This document shows positions 41,709 through 50,916 of a DNA stretch of 64,000 nucleotides, piece after piece. Position 1 is the stretch's first letter, and each line of letters begins with the position of its first letter. The position numbers were made by a program, and so were the translations under genes. The stretch spans positions 1 through 64,000 of the forward strand of contig JAOARW010000025.1 of assembly GCA_025210475.1 (NCBI GenBank). Direction: 5' to 3'. This DNA is from Carboxylicivirga sp. (GTDB lineage: Bacteria; Bacteroidota; Bacteroidia; Bacteroidales; Marinilabiliaceae). The notes under the pieces are model-generated. The model searched no databases. It was not told where the DNA came from and worked only from the letters and a program-made list of their open reading frames with translations.

Positions 41709-43866
41709 CCAAAACCTTTTTAACAATTGAAGTATTTGCATTGGAGAACTTTAGCAAATAAATACCACTTGGTAAACCACGAACGGCAAACGAATCATTC
41801 TTTGGATTTCTTACTACATATTCTTTAATTTTGCTACCATTTAAGCCAAATACTTCAACCTTATCAAGCTCTATATTTCTCATTTCAAATCTTATCTCCC
41901 CCTCAATTACCGGATTAGGCTTGATAATTATCTCGTACCTATTCTTATCAACCTCTCCAGTATCAGTTGGCACATAGTCTTTGTATGCTAATAAGTCAAT
42001 CAAGTACGATCCGTTTTCAGCTAATGGGTGTAATTCATTATAGGCCAGCCAGCCTTCAGCATTGCGAATAAATGCTGTATTCTTCGTTAAATTTTTACCC
42101 GTAGGCTTAACCTGATACAGCGCTAGAGTATCTGGCTCAGATTCATAATTCAACTCAACGCCAACAAAAAAGGCACCACTAATACTTACAGGCTCTTCGA
42201 AAGTAAAAAGCTGTTTAGCCGTTGAAATCTTTTTTAATTGAATATTATTAATTGCTCCAATGGGCATATCTCCAGGCAATCCATCTACTTCATCCCATAT
42301 TTTAATATTAAAGGTATGCCCACTTCCTGAGTCATCTACCTGCGCAGGAGACAAATAAACGCCTCCAATCATAGCCGAACTATAATCATCAAAAAATTCA
42401 GCATACCCCGTATATCCCAAACTATTGTGCCCCGAATAACTGCCCTTACCATTCTCAAGTCTTTCCAGCACTTGTTCATCACTTGCCGGGTTATAATGGC
42501 TCAATACTTCTTTATTTTCGTAAAAATCAACACCGTCTTGTTTTATAACATTCGAACCTGCATTATCGAGCCATACTTTCAATTGCTTATTGTCTTCTGC
42601 GTTACTATCCCATGCCTTATTTAAACGCGTATAGTAATCGTTGTATGGATTACCACAATAAGCTTCTCCTCCCGACAGGTTACCAATTAAATAATGATCC
42701 TGCGTAAACAAACCACTACCCGATGATCCTCCTTCAGTAACGCCACTGTCCCATTCTGTTATTCGCCAATGCATATCAGACAAAAACTTACCATGAAAAT
42801 CAAATGTAGTTGATATAGGAGCATTCTTCGAAACAGACACTTTCTTCACGTCTCCCTGGGGATGATGCACCGTGTACACTTTATTGGGCACTTCCTCATC
42901 AAGTTTCCAGCCGGCCCAGTATGGCTTATATTCAACCGGCGGCATCTTGTTCATCTCAAGCAAAGCAAAATCAATATTTTTCACTATAGCAAGAACATCA
43001 GCACCAGATATCGTCTGATTCACAACACCCATTGTTGTTGGCTCACATTCCGGCGATTCGAAATTAAAATAGAAGATGATATTCTGTGCACTAATGTATC
43101 CTGAGCTGACATCTGTTTCTTCAAAGCAATGAGCAGCCGTTAAAAAATAAGGTCTGCCATTGCCAAAAGTATTGTTAAGCAATGTACCCGAGCACAACAT
43201 ACTTCCGTCAACAATAATTTTACATACCGAACGGTTAATTTCCTCGCTGTTGTATTCACCACATTTAACATTGACATTACAAGAACCTGAATCATTAAAA
43301 TCGATGGAGCGTTTTAAATAATTAACCACACCCAAATAATCGTGATTCACTGCACTTATCAAAATCTCATGCTCATCACTTGGCGAATATGTCGTTTGTA
43401 ATTCAAGAATTAACTCATCTCCTAACACCGGTGCTATGGAAAACAACTGTGAAGCATTGTTATTTTTGTTTGTGAAGGCGCCCAGCACATGAGTTTTATC
43501 CGGATTATAAGCAAATAACTTGTCGCCATGCTTCAATCTAAAACGATCGAATATCAGGTTGATACTTTTGGCCCCTTTCGATTTTATAACCAAACGCCAC
43601 ACATTTTTATCTCCAATCTTTGTCCACTGACCAGAATTCTGAGGCGTTAACGTTGTAAAAATTGGCTCGGCAAAACGTAGCGGTAGTTTATTTGGTTCTT
43701 CATAGGCTTTAAAAGCCGACATACTATGTGCTGGCAAATCCAATTCCAAGGCAGCAGGTTTGCCACCAAATTCTATTGGTGATCCTCCATGAGAAATCTG
43801 TCCACTACAAAAAAGTGAGGACAGTAGAAATATAGCTATCAATAAATGCTTCATCATTCTAAACAT
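41698..43866 (-). CDS. type IX-secreted trypsin-like (lysyl endopeptidase-like) serine protease
   Basis: A 722-residue secreted protease. After a signal peptide (LLIAIFLLSSLFCSGQ) and an N-terminal beta-rich prodomain comes an S1-type domain of the lysyl endopeptidase kind: His246 in LTAAHCFEE, Asp299 in NIDFALLEMN and Ser382 in TEGGSSGSGLF. Paired cysteines are visible (CNVNVKCGEY, CKIIVDGSMLC). A second beta-rich domain lies at about 470-635. The last 80 residues (IIKPNPVIEGEIRFEM to VLVIH) form a type IX secretion sorting domain. It is the only gene in the window that clearly uses that pathway, for which gldF and gldG supply context. Convergent with the DUF4465 lipoprotein gene. Confidence 0.9.
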   Translation of the reverse strand: MFRMMKHLLIAIFLLSSLFCSGQISHGGSPIEFGGKPAALELDLPAHSMSAFKAYEEPNKLPLRFAEPIFTTLTPQNSGQWTKIGDKNVWRLVIKSKGAKSINLIFDRFRLKHGDKLFAYNPDKTHVLGAFTNKNNNASQLFSIAPVLGDELILELQTTYSPSDEHEILISAVNHDYLGVVNYLKRSIDFNDSGSCNVNVKCGEYNSEEINRSVCKIIVDGSMLCSGTLLNNTFGNGRPYFLTAAHCFEETDVSSGYISAQNIIFYFNFESPECEPTTMGVVNQTISGADVLAIVKNIDFALLEMNKMPPVEYKPYWAGWKLDEEVPNKVYTVHHPQGDVKKVSVSKNAPISTTFDFHGKFLSDMHWRITEWDSGVTEGGSSGSGLFTQDHYLIGNLSGGEAYCGNPYNDYYTRLNKAWDSNAEDNKQLKVWLDNAGSNVIKQDGVDFYENKEVLSHYNPASDEQVLERLENGKGSYSGHNSLGYTGYAEFFDDYSSAMIGGVYLSPAQVDDSGSGHTFNIKIWDEVDGLPGDMPIGAINNIQLKKISTAKQLFTFEEPVSISGAFFVGVELNYESEPDTLALYQVKPTGKNLTKNTAFIRNAEGWLAYNELHPLAENGSYLIDLLAYKDYVPTDTGEVDKNRYEIIIKPNPVIEGEIRFEMRNIELDKVEVFGLNGSKIKEYVVRNPKNDSFAVRGLPSGIYLLKFSNANTSIVKKVLVIH

Positions 43867-43914
43867 ACTCTAAGCAACAAAAAAAGTTACATTCAAAAAC
43901 CTCTGACATATCGA

Positions 43915-45201
43915 CTATGCGGCCGTTTCATCATCTTTTGACTTATGTCCCAACATCATATCTTTTCCTCGATCAACAGCCCGAAGAAATGAAATATACC
44001 GTTTTATTCTTCCAACCCGGCCAAAACTATTCAATACCAAAGCCCATGCCATTAATAAACTGGTAACCACAATTGACAATAATAATATGCCTAATTCAAA
44101 ATCATTAATTCTAAACTCTATAGGGATAGCAAAGAAAAGCAGTATGGATATAAGCCCTCGCGGAGCAATAAAAAATTGCGGAAAATAATCGCGCTTTAAT
44201 ATCAATTTGAACAATAACCAGCGAAATGCAAATAGTCCCACCATAAAATAGAGTGTCAACAGCAATATATCGGGCACAAATACCCCGGCCAAGGTAATGG
44301 ACATGCCAAGGATAAAAAAGAAAAAGGTGCGCACTACAAAAGAGCTTTCCCTCGTCAATAGCTTAAAATCAACTAATACTCGTCTAATATTATCCTCATA
44401 AAGATACTTTCGCAAATAACCTCTAAAAAACAAGGTGCGGTTCTCCAATACCATTCCAAACACCAGTATCATAAGCAAAGAGGAGAATTTAAATAACTTT
44501 CCAATGGCATAAAACAAGATCAGAACAGCAAAAAATAAAAACAGCTTCACATCCGATTTTATTCGCTGAAAAGCGATAATCATCGCATAAGAAAGAGTTA
44601 TACTCAGTAATAAAGTCAAGCCAATATTACTGATAACATTTAATCCCACCATGGTTGCCCCGTTGGTATCCAAATTTTCAACCAGCAGGTAGAAGAACAT
44701 AATTCCCAGAATATCGGAAATTGTGCTTTCATATATCAGAAATTCGCGCTTGGGCTTTTTAAGGCCTGACACACTCGGAATCACAATGGCACTGCTTGTT
44801 ATAGCCAAGGGAATGGCATAAATTACAGCTGTTAACATATCCAGGTTACCGATAAAATAGCGAATACCGAATGCCAAAAAGTATGTATTGAAGAATAGCG
44901 ATAGAATTGCTATCAAACCGGATTGCCAGATAAGCTTTAGCTTACTTCTTTTAATCTCCAGATCCAAAGCAGCTTCCAGCACAATGAGGATTAAACCTAC
45001 AATACCCAACACCTCCAATGGAAGAAACCACTCTGCCTCATTAAACTCAACACCAAAAACAGCCTTTGCTGCATAGCCTGAGACGATCAACAAAATCACA
45101 CTTGGTATATTTGTTTTTTGAGCAAGGATATTGAACAAGTACGACATAATGATAATCACTGCCGCACCAATAACCAGATAATATGCATTTATTCCTTCCA
45201 T
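43915..45201 (-). CDS. cation:proton antiporter (CPA1 family)
   Basis: A 428-residue inner-membrane antiporter with about 12 hydrophobic segments. It contains the CPA1-like NhaP/NhaK layout: the start GINAYYLVIGAAVIIIMSYL, LVIGAAV helices and the segment YESTISDILGIMFFYLLVEN near residues 155-175 that holds the acidic transport site (Asp in TISD). SFVVRTFFFFILGMS and APRGLISILLFFAIP near 310-355 carry the conserved arginine regions. Na+/H+ or K+/H+ exchange cannot be told apart. It has no cytoplasmic regulatory domain. A terminator of the buk transcript lies just upstream. Confidence 0.88.
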   Translation of the reverse strand: MEGINAYYLVIGAAVIIIMSYLFNILAQKTNIPSVILLIVSGYAAKAVFGVEFNEAEWFLPLEVLGIVGLILIVLEAALDLEIKRSKLKLIWQSGLIAILSLFFNTYFLAFGIRYFIGNLDMLTAVIYAIPLAITSSAIVIPSVSGLKKPKREFLIYESTISDILGIMFFYLLVENLDTNGATMVGLNVISNIGLTLLLSITLSYAMIIAFQRIKSDVKLFLFFAVLILFYAIGKLFKFSSLLMILVFGMVLENRTLFFRGYLRKYLYEDNIRRVLVDFKLLTRESSFVVRTFFFFILGMSITLAGVFVPDILLLTLYFMVGLFAFRWLLFKLILKRDYFPQFFIAPRGLISILLFFAIPIEFRINDFELGILLLSIVVTSLLMAWALVLNSFGRVGRIKRYISFLRAVDRGKDMMLGHKSKDDETAA

Positions 45202-45225
45202 TCTGTATGTATGAGGTGGTAATAT

Positions 45226-45258
45226 AAAAAAAAATCCCGCTCGAATCGAACGGGATTT
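45226..45258 (-). terminator. intrinsic terminator after buk
   Basis: AAATCCCG (plus strand) pairs with CGGGATTT across an 11-base loop; the minus strand continues with a long T run. It lies 21 bases past the buk stop and ends the acetate/butyrate gene cluster. Confidence 0.85.
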
Positions 45259-45278
45259 AGCTATTTAGAAACCTACAA

Positions 45279-46355
45279 TTATTCGTAAGTCTTACATTCT
45301 ACTTCTCCGTTTAGCACAGCCAAGCCATTTTCGGCCAAGGCCCACATTTCATCTTCTCCAGGATAAATCTTAACCGGAGCTAACCAGCCTACCATATCTT
45401 TAAGGTATTCAACCAATATTTTGTCGTAAGCAATACCACCGGTAATGATGATTCCATCAACTTTACCTTTTAGAACTGCCGCACATCCTCCAATGGTTTT
45501 ACCAATTTGGTATGACATGGCCGAATGGATTAGTTTGTACTGCGGATCACCTTCTGCAGCTTTTTTCTCTACTTCGTGCGCCTGGTTTGTACCCAAATGC
45601 GCTACCAATCCACCTTTTCCATTTACAAACTTACGCATTTCTTCGTAAGTATATTTGCCACTAAAGCATGCATCAATTAACGCACCCGTTGGCAGTGTAC
45701 CTGCTCGTTCTGGCGAAAACGGACCATAACCATCCAATGCATTGTTCACATCCACAACTTTTCCCTGAAGGTGTGCTCCTACAGAAATACCACCACCTAA
45801 GTGAGCAACAATTACATTAATGTCATCGTAATTCTTCTCAATTTCTTTTGCGTATCGCTTAGCAACAGCCTTTTGGTTTAAGGCATGGAAAATTGAACGA
45901 CGAGGCATATCCGGGTGACCAGTTACACGGGCCACATCCTGCAATTCATCAACCACAACAGGATCAGCAATAAAAGCACGGGCTCCTTCAATATTCTTGG
46001 CCATATCGTCGGCAATTAGCCCGCCAAGGTTACTGGCATGTTGCCCAAGAACTCCTTTTCTCAAATCCACCTTTAAAGCTTCATTTACCTCATAAACACC
46101 CGAAGAAATAGGCTTAACCATACCACCTCGGCCCACGATAGCATCAAAATCATCAATTTCAATATCAGCTTCAAGTAACTCTTTAATAATGGTTTCTTTT
46201 CTGAATTCAAATTGAGAGGCAATATTTTCAAAGCGTCCGATTTCCTCAGTTGAGTGTCTCAATGTCTTTAGGAAAACTGACTTTTCGCCACAATAAACGG
46301 CAATTTTGGTTGATGTTGAACCAGGGTTAATAACAAGGATCTTCTTCTTATCCAT
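45279..46355 (-). CDS. buk: butyrate kinase
   Basis: Butyrate kinase turns butyryl phosphate and ADP into butyrate and ATP, the energy-gaining last step of butyrate formation. The 358-residue protein belongs to the ASKHA fold, with the phosphate-binding starts LVINPGSTSTKIAVY and IVAHLGGGISVGAH and the adenosine site GIIITGGIAYD. Length and motifs match Buk rather than acetate kinase (about 400). Some Buk-like proteins prefer branched acids such as isobutyrate, so specificity is inferred from the ptb neighbour. Located 126 bases after ptb on the same strand. Confidence 0.95.
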   Translation of the reverse strand: MDKKKILVINPGSTSTKIAVYCGEKSVFLKTLRHSTEEIGRFENIASQFEFRKETIIKELLEADIEIDDFDAIVGRGGMVKPISSGVYEVNEALKVDLRKGVLGQHASNLGGLIADDMAKNIEGARAFIADPVVVDELQDVARVTGHPDMPRRSIFHALNQKAVAKRYAKEIEKNYDDINVIVAHLGGGISVGAHLQGKVVDVNNALDGYGPFSPERAGTLPTGALIDACFSGKYTYEEMRKFVNGKGGLVAHLGTNQAHEVEKKAAEGDPQYKLIHSAMSYQIGKTIGGCAAVLKGKVDGIIITGGIAYDKILVEYLKDMVGWLAPVKIYPGEDEMWALAENGLAVLNGEVECKTYE

Positions 46356-46481
46356 AGCTTGTTCTTAATTAATTGGGATTTTTCACAAAATATCTTTCTA
46401 TCTCGATTTCAGGCTTATCCTGCACTATAATACTAATGGTATAAATTCGTCCGACCTGGGGAGCAGATCGGATGAAATACA

Positions 46482-47378
46482 TTAACCCATTGCGGCTAAT
46501 AATATACTATTGTATTTTGATTCTTCCGAATCACTACGCGATGTTAATACGATTGGTGCTGATGCTCCTAAAATTACTGATGCAACTTTTGCCTTAGCAA
46601 AAAACACCAACGTCTTATACAACACGTTACCCACTTCAATATCAGGCATTAGCAACAAATCAGTATCTCCGGCAACTTCGCTCTTAATACCCTTATGCTT
46701 AGCACTTTCGAAGCTTACTGCATTATCAAATGCAAGGGGTCCGTCGATGATACAATTCTTAATCTGATCGCGTTGGTTCATTTTCGATAGTAAAGCAGCA
46801 TCAAGCGTTGCTTCCATACTTTCGTTTACCATCTCAATAGCGCCAAGTACTGCTACCTTTGGCTTAGCAATACCCATTTTATTCATGTAACCAACCGAAT
46901 TGTTTACAATACCAATCTTGTCCTTTAAGTTTGGTGCAATATTCATGGCTACATCAGTTACTCCAATTAGTTTGTGATAAGTGTCTACCTCAAACAATGC
47001 AAAGTGCGATAATAGACTACCTGTTCGGAGTCCCCACTCTTTATTAAGTACACCTTTTAATAAGGTAGGAGTGGCTACTTTTCCTTTCATCAGGATATCC
47101 GCCTTATTGTCGTGCACCAGGCGCACTGCCAATTCAACCGACTTTACGTCATCCGGTTCATGAATAAATGTAGCTCCAGTAAAATCGAAGCCCTTCTCTT
47201 CAATGATACGCTCAGTATCAGGACGGGAACCAATTAAAATGGGCTCTATAATATCGTTTTTAAAAGCTGTATAAACAGCCTCCAAAGAGTGTGAGTCTTG
47301 CGAAACCGCAAGAGCTAGCTTCTTCTTAACCTTATTTTTTTCAATAAGTTTTTGAAGATCGGATAAGGATTTAAACAT
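46482..47378 (-). CDS. ptb: phosphate butyryltransferase
   Basis: Ptb moves the butyryl group from CoA to phosphate, feeding Buk. The 298-residue protein is of the phosphate acetyl/butyryl-transferase fold, with KGKVATPTLLKGVLNK and GVTDVAMNIAPNLKDK in the core and LLMPDIEVGNVLYKTLVFFA and SVILGASAPIVLTSRSDS towards the end. It is shorter than Pta (334) and differs from it in these blocks. Butyryl and branched acyl groups are both possible. It sits between ackA and buk on the same strand, 122 and 126 bases apart. Confidence 0.94.
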   Translation of the reverse strand: MFKSLSDLQKLIEKNKVKKKLALAVSQDSHSLEAVYTAFKNDIIEPILIGSRPDTERIIEEKGFDFTGATFIHEPDDVKSVELAVRLVHDNKADILMKGKVATPTLLKGVLNKEWGLRTGSLLSHFALFEVDTYHKLIGVTDVAMNIAPNLKDKIGIVNNSVGYMNKMGIAKPKVAVLGAIEMVNESMEATLDAALLSKMNQRDQIKNCIIDGPLAFDNAVSFESAKHKGIKSEVAGDTDLLLMPDIEVGNVLYKTLVFFAKAKVASVILGASAPIVLTSRSDSEESKYNSILLAAMG

Positions 47379-47500
47379 TTTATATTGAATCTAAAAATTT
47401 AGTCAGCTTGTTAAAACCCGTTAGGTTTTTCTTTCAACTAACAGCACTGATTTTGTAAAAACCAAAACCAGTGCCATTACTCTATATTATCTGCTGACAA

Positions 47501-48718
47501 TTAGCGATTTGCTAATTCTTCAACAATTTCTTTGGTATCTTGTGCAATAACCAACTCTTCGTTGGTTGGCACAACCATAACCTTCACTTTGTTTGCCTCA
47601 GGGCTAATTACCTGCTCCTTGCCGCGTAATCCTTTGTTGATTTTAGGATCAACCTCAACGCCTAAGAATTCAAGTCCTTCACAAACACCGGCCCTGGTAT
47701 CATCACCATTTTCACCAATACCACCAGTAAATACAACAATATCAACGCCACCCATAGCAGCGGCATATGATCCAATGTATTTCTTAATGCGGTAATCATA
47801 GATTTTCAAACCTAACTGAGCACCATCATGTCCTTCAGCAGCAGCACTTTCAATTTCGCGCATATCCGATGAAATACCTGTGAGGCCTAACATTCCACTG
47901 TGCTTGTTAAACAACACACTAGCCGAACGTGTACCAATCAATTCCTTGTCCATAATGTAAGTAACAGCACCAAGGTCAAGGTCACCCGCACGTGTTCCCA
48001 TTACCAAACCTTCAAGCGGCGTAAAACCCATTGAAGTATCTACCGACTCGCCATCCTTAATAGCACAAATAGATGCTCCGTTACCTAAGTGACAAGAGAT
48101 AATTTTCTGGCTGTTGTAATCAACTCCCAAAATCTCACATGCTCTTTTTGAAACGTAACGGTGGCTGGTTCCGTGGAAACCATAACGACGAATACCATAT
48201 TTTTTATACAACGACTGTGGAATCGCGTACATATAGGCTTCTTTAGGCATTGTTTGGTGGAAAGCCGTATCGAAAACACCACACTGAGGTACACTAGGCA
48301 ATAATTGCGTGATAGCCTCAATACCTTTTAAGTTAGGAGGATTGTGCAAAGGTGCTAAATCAATGCACTCTTCCATTTTACGCACTACATCGTTGGTAAT
48401 GAAAACACTTGAATTAAACTCTTCACCACCATGTACCACACGGTGACCAACAGCATCAATCTCCTCAAGTGATTTAATACAACCATGACGCTCACTTACC
48501 AATACACCTAATATATAATCGATACCTGTTTGGTGATCAAGAATTTCACCTTCCAACAATACCTTTTCGTTTCCTTCTTTTTGATGTTTTAGGAAAGATC
48601 CTTTCAAACCGATCTTTTCAACAACACCTGCTGCCAACACGCCCCAATCACCTTCCGACATGTTGAACAATTGATATTTAATGGATGAACTACCACAGTT
48701 CAATACTAAAATCTTCAT
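47501..48718 (-). CDS. ackA: acetate kinase
   Basis: Acetate kinase makes acetate and ATP from acetyl phosphate and ADP. The 405-residue ASKHA protein has MKILVLNCGSSSIKYQLF at the start, VVHGGEEFNSSV, FHGTSHRYVSKRA, the phosphate segment SCHLGNGASICAIKDG, and GGIGEN near 325-330. All residues known for catalysis in this family are present as far as can be judged. It lies 63 bases after the dehydrogenase-like gene and 122 before ptb, and works with pta. Confidence 0.97.
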   Translation of the reverse strand: MKILVLNCGSSSIKYQLFNMSEGDWGVLAAGVVEKIGLKGSFLKHQKEGNEKVLLEGEILDHQTGIDYILGVLVSERHGCIKSLEEIDAVGHRVVHGGEEFNSSVFITNDVVRKMEECIDLAPLHNPPNLKGIEAITQLLPSVPQCGVFDTAFHQTMPKEAYMYAIPQSLYKKYGIRRYGFHGTSHRYVSKRACEILGVDYNSQKIISCHLGNGASICAIKDGESVDTSMGFTPLEGLVMGTRAGDLDLGAVTYIMDKELIGTRSASVLFNKHSGMLGLTGISSDMREIESAAAEGHDGAQLGLKIYDYRIKKYIGSYAAAMGGVDIVVFTGGIGENGDDTRAGVCEGLEFLGVEVDPKINKGLRGKEQVISPEANKVKVMVVPTNEELVIAQDTKEIVEELANR

Positions 48719-48781
48719 TTTTTAATTTCTTTTTGATGATGCTTTCACCATCTGATTCGTTAATGTTTCTTACTTCCTGAA

Positions 48782-49765
48782 TTAGGCTTTTTTACCTAGA
48801 ATTGTTTCATCTTCCAGGATATTACCATCCTGATCATAACGGTAAAAACCAACACCCACATGGCTTCCCAAACGTTTCGCACGAACTAATCGACGCACCA
48901 ATGGCGAAGGAGCAAATTTTTGGTTACCAAACTCTTCGTGAAGATTCTCCATCCAACGAACTACTTTATCTAATCCAATAACATCAGCTGCTTTGAAAGG
49001 CCCAAGGCGCATACCTAAACCAATTTCCATGGTTTTATCTATATCACGCATTGTAGCAACACCTTCCATTAATGTGGCACAAGCTTCGTTTAATAAAGTC
49101 ACATATAAACGAACACTTACAATACCTGCTGATTCTTCAACCGGAATTACATCGCGGTTAATCAACTTAACGAAGGTACAAACACGCTCATATACTTCGT
49201 CTGAAGTATAAAGACCTTTTACAACTTCGATAATACGAGCTTCGGGCGATGTTACGAAGAAATGTAAGCTTGCACATCTTTCGCGAAACTGCAATTCAGA
49301 TGCTAACTCAGTTACTACAATGGTGGTTGCATTGGTAGCAATAATAGCATCACGGCTTACCACCTCTTCTACTCTTCTGAATACCTCTTTGCGGGCATCA
49401 ATGCTTCTAACACCCGTTTTGTCATCAGCCCTGATGGCTTCAATAACAAAATCACAATCAGCCAAATCGCTGAAGTTAGTCGATCCTTTGATACGACTCA
49501 TAATCGCACGTTTTTCACTACCGGTTAATCCCCAGTTTTCGATGCGACTATCCAATTCTTTTCCAATGTTATCGAGCGCATGCGAAATTTTATCTTCGTT
49601 AAGCTCAATAAACACAACTTCCATTCCATGCCAGCTGGCGATGCGAGCAATACTCTGCCCTTCTTTTCCACATCCTACAACACCAACTTTTGAAAACAAT
49701 GTTTTCCCTTTTTTCTTTTGACCTAAAGCATATTGCTCAATAGGTTCTACAAGAATTTCAGCCAT
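48782..49765 (-). CDS. 3-hydroxyacyl-CoA dehydrogenase-like protein with altered active site
   Basis: A 327-residue protein of the 3-hydroxyacyl-CoA dehydrogenase family: Rossmann start VGVVGCGKEGQSIARIASWHG, then the helical C-terminal domain ending LGSHVGVGFYRYD. Canonical 3-hydroxybutyryl-CoA dehydrogenases use Ser, His, Glu and Asn. Here the His is kept (ASLHFFVTSPEA), but the usual NTSS block reads NATTIVVTELA, and the PGFIVNR block reads SAGIVSVRL, where the key Asn is replaced by Val. The HFFNP signature also lacks its NP. It may have a shifted substrate or lowered activity. Its position between pta and ackA argues for a role in acyl-CoA fermentation; a structural or regulatory role is also possible. 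Confidence 0.8.
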   Translation of the reverse strand: MAEILVEPIEQYALGQKKKGKTLFSKVGVVGCGKEGQSIARIASWHGMEVVFIELNEDKISHALDNIGKELDSRIENWGLTGSEKRAIMSRIKGSTNFSDLADCDFVIEAIRADDKTGVRSIDARKEVFRRVEEVVSRDAIIATNATTIVVTELASELQFRERCASLHFFVTSPEARIIEVVKGLYTSDEVYERVCTFVKLINRDVIPVEESAGIVSVRLYVTLLNEACATLMEGVATMRDIDKTMEIGLGMRLGPFKAADVIGLDKVVRWMENLHEEFGNQKFAPSPLVRRLVRAKRLGSHVGVGFYRYDQDGNILEDETILGKKA

Positions 49766-49816
49766 TTATCCGTTTTTTATTCCTTAATGGTTTTTATAAT
49801 AAGTATTTGCACTCAA

Positions 49817-49841
49817 AACAAAAGCCGGCATAACCGGCTTA
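49817..49841 (-). terminator. terminator after pta
   Basis: AAGCCGG and CCGGCTT (minus strand) form a 7-bp stem followed by TTTTGTTTTG. It lies 5 bases past the pta stop, so most pta RNA ends here while the genes beyond depend on readthrough or their own promoter. Confidence 0.8.
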
Positions 49842-49845
49842 TATC

Positions 49846-50850
49846 TTACATATTTCCTGCAGCCTGATTAGCTGTGATTGCCACAAGATTTACAATGTCA
49901 CTCACCGAACATCCACGAGACAGATCGTTAATTGGAGCTGCCATACCCTGAAGTACAGGACCAATCGCTTCTGCCTGAGCCATTCGCTGAACTAATTTAT
50001 ATGCGATATTACCAGTTTCTAAAGTAGGGAATACCAATACATTGGCATTACCAGCAATTTCTGATCCTGGTGCTTTTTTCTGACCAATTTCCGGAATAAT
50101 AGCGGCATCTGACTGTAACTCACCTTCAATTTTCAAATCCGGCGCCATTTTCTTTGCCAACTCAGTAGCGGTAGCCACTTTGTCAACCATTTCGTGCTTA
50201 GCCGATCCCTTAGTTGAGAAACTTAACATGGCTATTTTAGGTTCGAAACCTGCAATGGCTTGAGTTGTGCGCCCCGTTGCAACAGCAATCTCGGCCAACT
50301 CTTCAGCTGTTGGGTTAGGATGAACGGCGCAGTCTGCAAATACCATCATTCCCTCTTCACCAAATTGCTTATCTTTCAAAATCATGATGAAAGCACCGGA
50401 TACCACACTGATACCAGGAGCTGTTTTAACATACTGAAATGCAGGACGCAATACATCACCGGTTGCATTATCTGCACCAGCAACTTCACCATCAGCATCG
50501 CCAGCTTTAATCATCATAACAGCTAAAAACAATGGATTCTTAATTAACTTAAGAGCTTCTTCCTTCGTTAATCCTTTGTTTTTTCTGATTTCAACCATCA
50601 TGTCTGCATAAGCCTCCATTTTATCATGGCATTCAGGATCAACAACTGTTGCTTTACCAATATTATCTAAACCAAAACCTGCTGCTGCCTCATTAACCTT
50701 TTCTGGATTACCAATAAGAATTACATCAGCAAAGTCTTCAGTTAAAATTGTATTAGCTGCACGAAGCGTGCGTTCTTCTAAACCTTCAGGCAAAACAATA
50801 CGCTTTTTGTTTTCACTTGCCGTCTGCTTAAGTTGTTTAATAAATTCCAT
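49846..50850 (-). CDS. pta: phosphate acetyltransferase
   Basis: Pta exchanges the CoA of acetyl-CoA for phosphate, giving acetyl phosphate for acetate kinase. The 334-residue protein is the short form, with the catalytic PTA domain only and none of the N-terminal extension of enterobacterial Pta. Visible segments are RIVLPEGLEERTLRAANTI at the start, GADNATGDVLRPAFQYVKT, and FPTLETGNIAYKLVQRMA and GPVLQGMAAPINDLSRGCS at the end. First gene of the acetate/butyrate cluster; a Bacteroidota -7 box lies 36 bases upstream and a TTACAA-N-TTGTAA palindrome about 220 bases upstream. Confidence 0.97.
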   Translation of the reverse strand: MEFIKQLKQTASENKKRIVLPEGLEERTLRAANTILTEDFADVILIGNPEKVNEAAAGFGLDNIGKATVVDPECHDKMEAYADMMVEIRKNKGLTKEEALKLIKNPLFLAVMMIKAGDADGEVAGADNATGDVLRPAFQYVKTAPGISVVSGAFIMILKDKQFGEEGMMVFADCAVHPNPTAEELAEIAVATGRTTQAIAGFEPKIAMLSFSTKGSAKHEMVDKVATATELAKKMAPDLKIEGELQSDAAIIPEIGQKKAPGSEIAGNANVLVFPTLETGNIAYKLVQRMAQAEAIGPVLQGMAAPINDLSRGCSVSDIVNLVAITANQAAGNM

Positions 50851-50885
50851 TTTGTCTTTAAAAAGTTATAATTATCAAATTGCTG

Positions 50886-50916
50886 CAAATCTACGGTGAA
50901 ATTCGCATTATTCACA
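50886..50916 (-). promoter_or_regulatory. promoter of pta
   Basis: On the minus strand TAGATTTG (50893-50886) matches TAnnTTTG exactly; TGTG (50916-50913), 19 bases upstream, fits the -33 TTTG with one mismatch. The leader would be about 30 bases. Confidence 0.55.
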
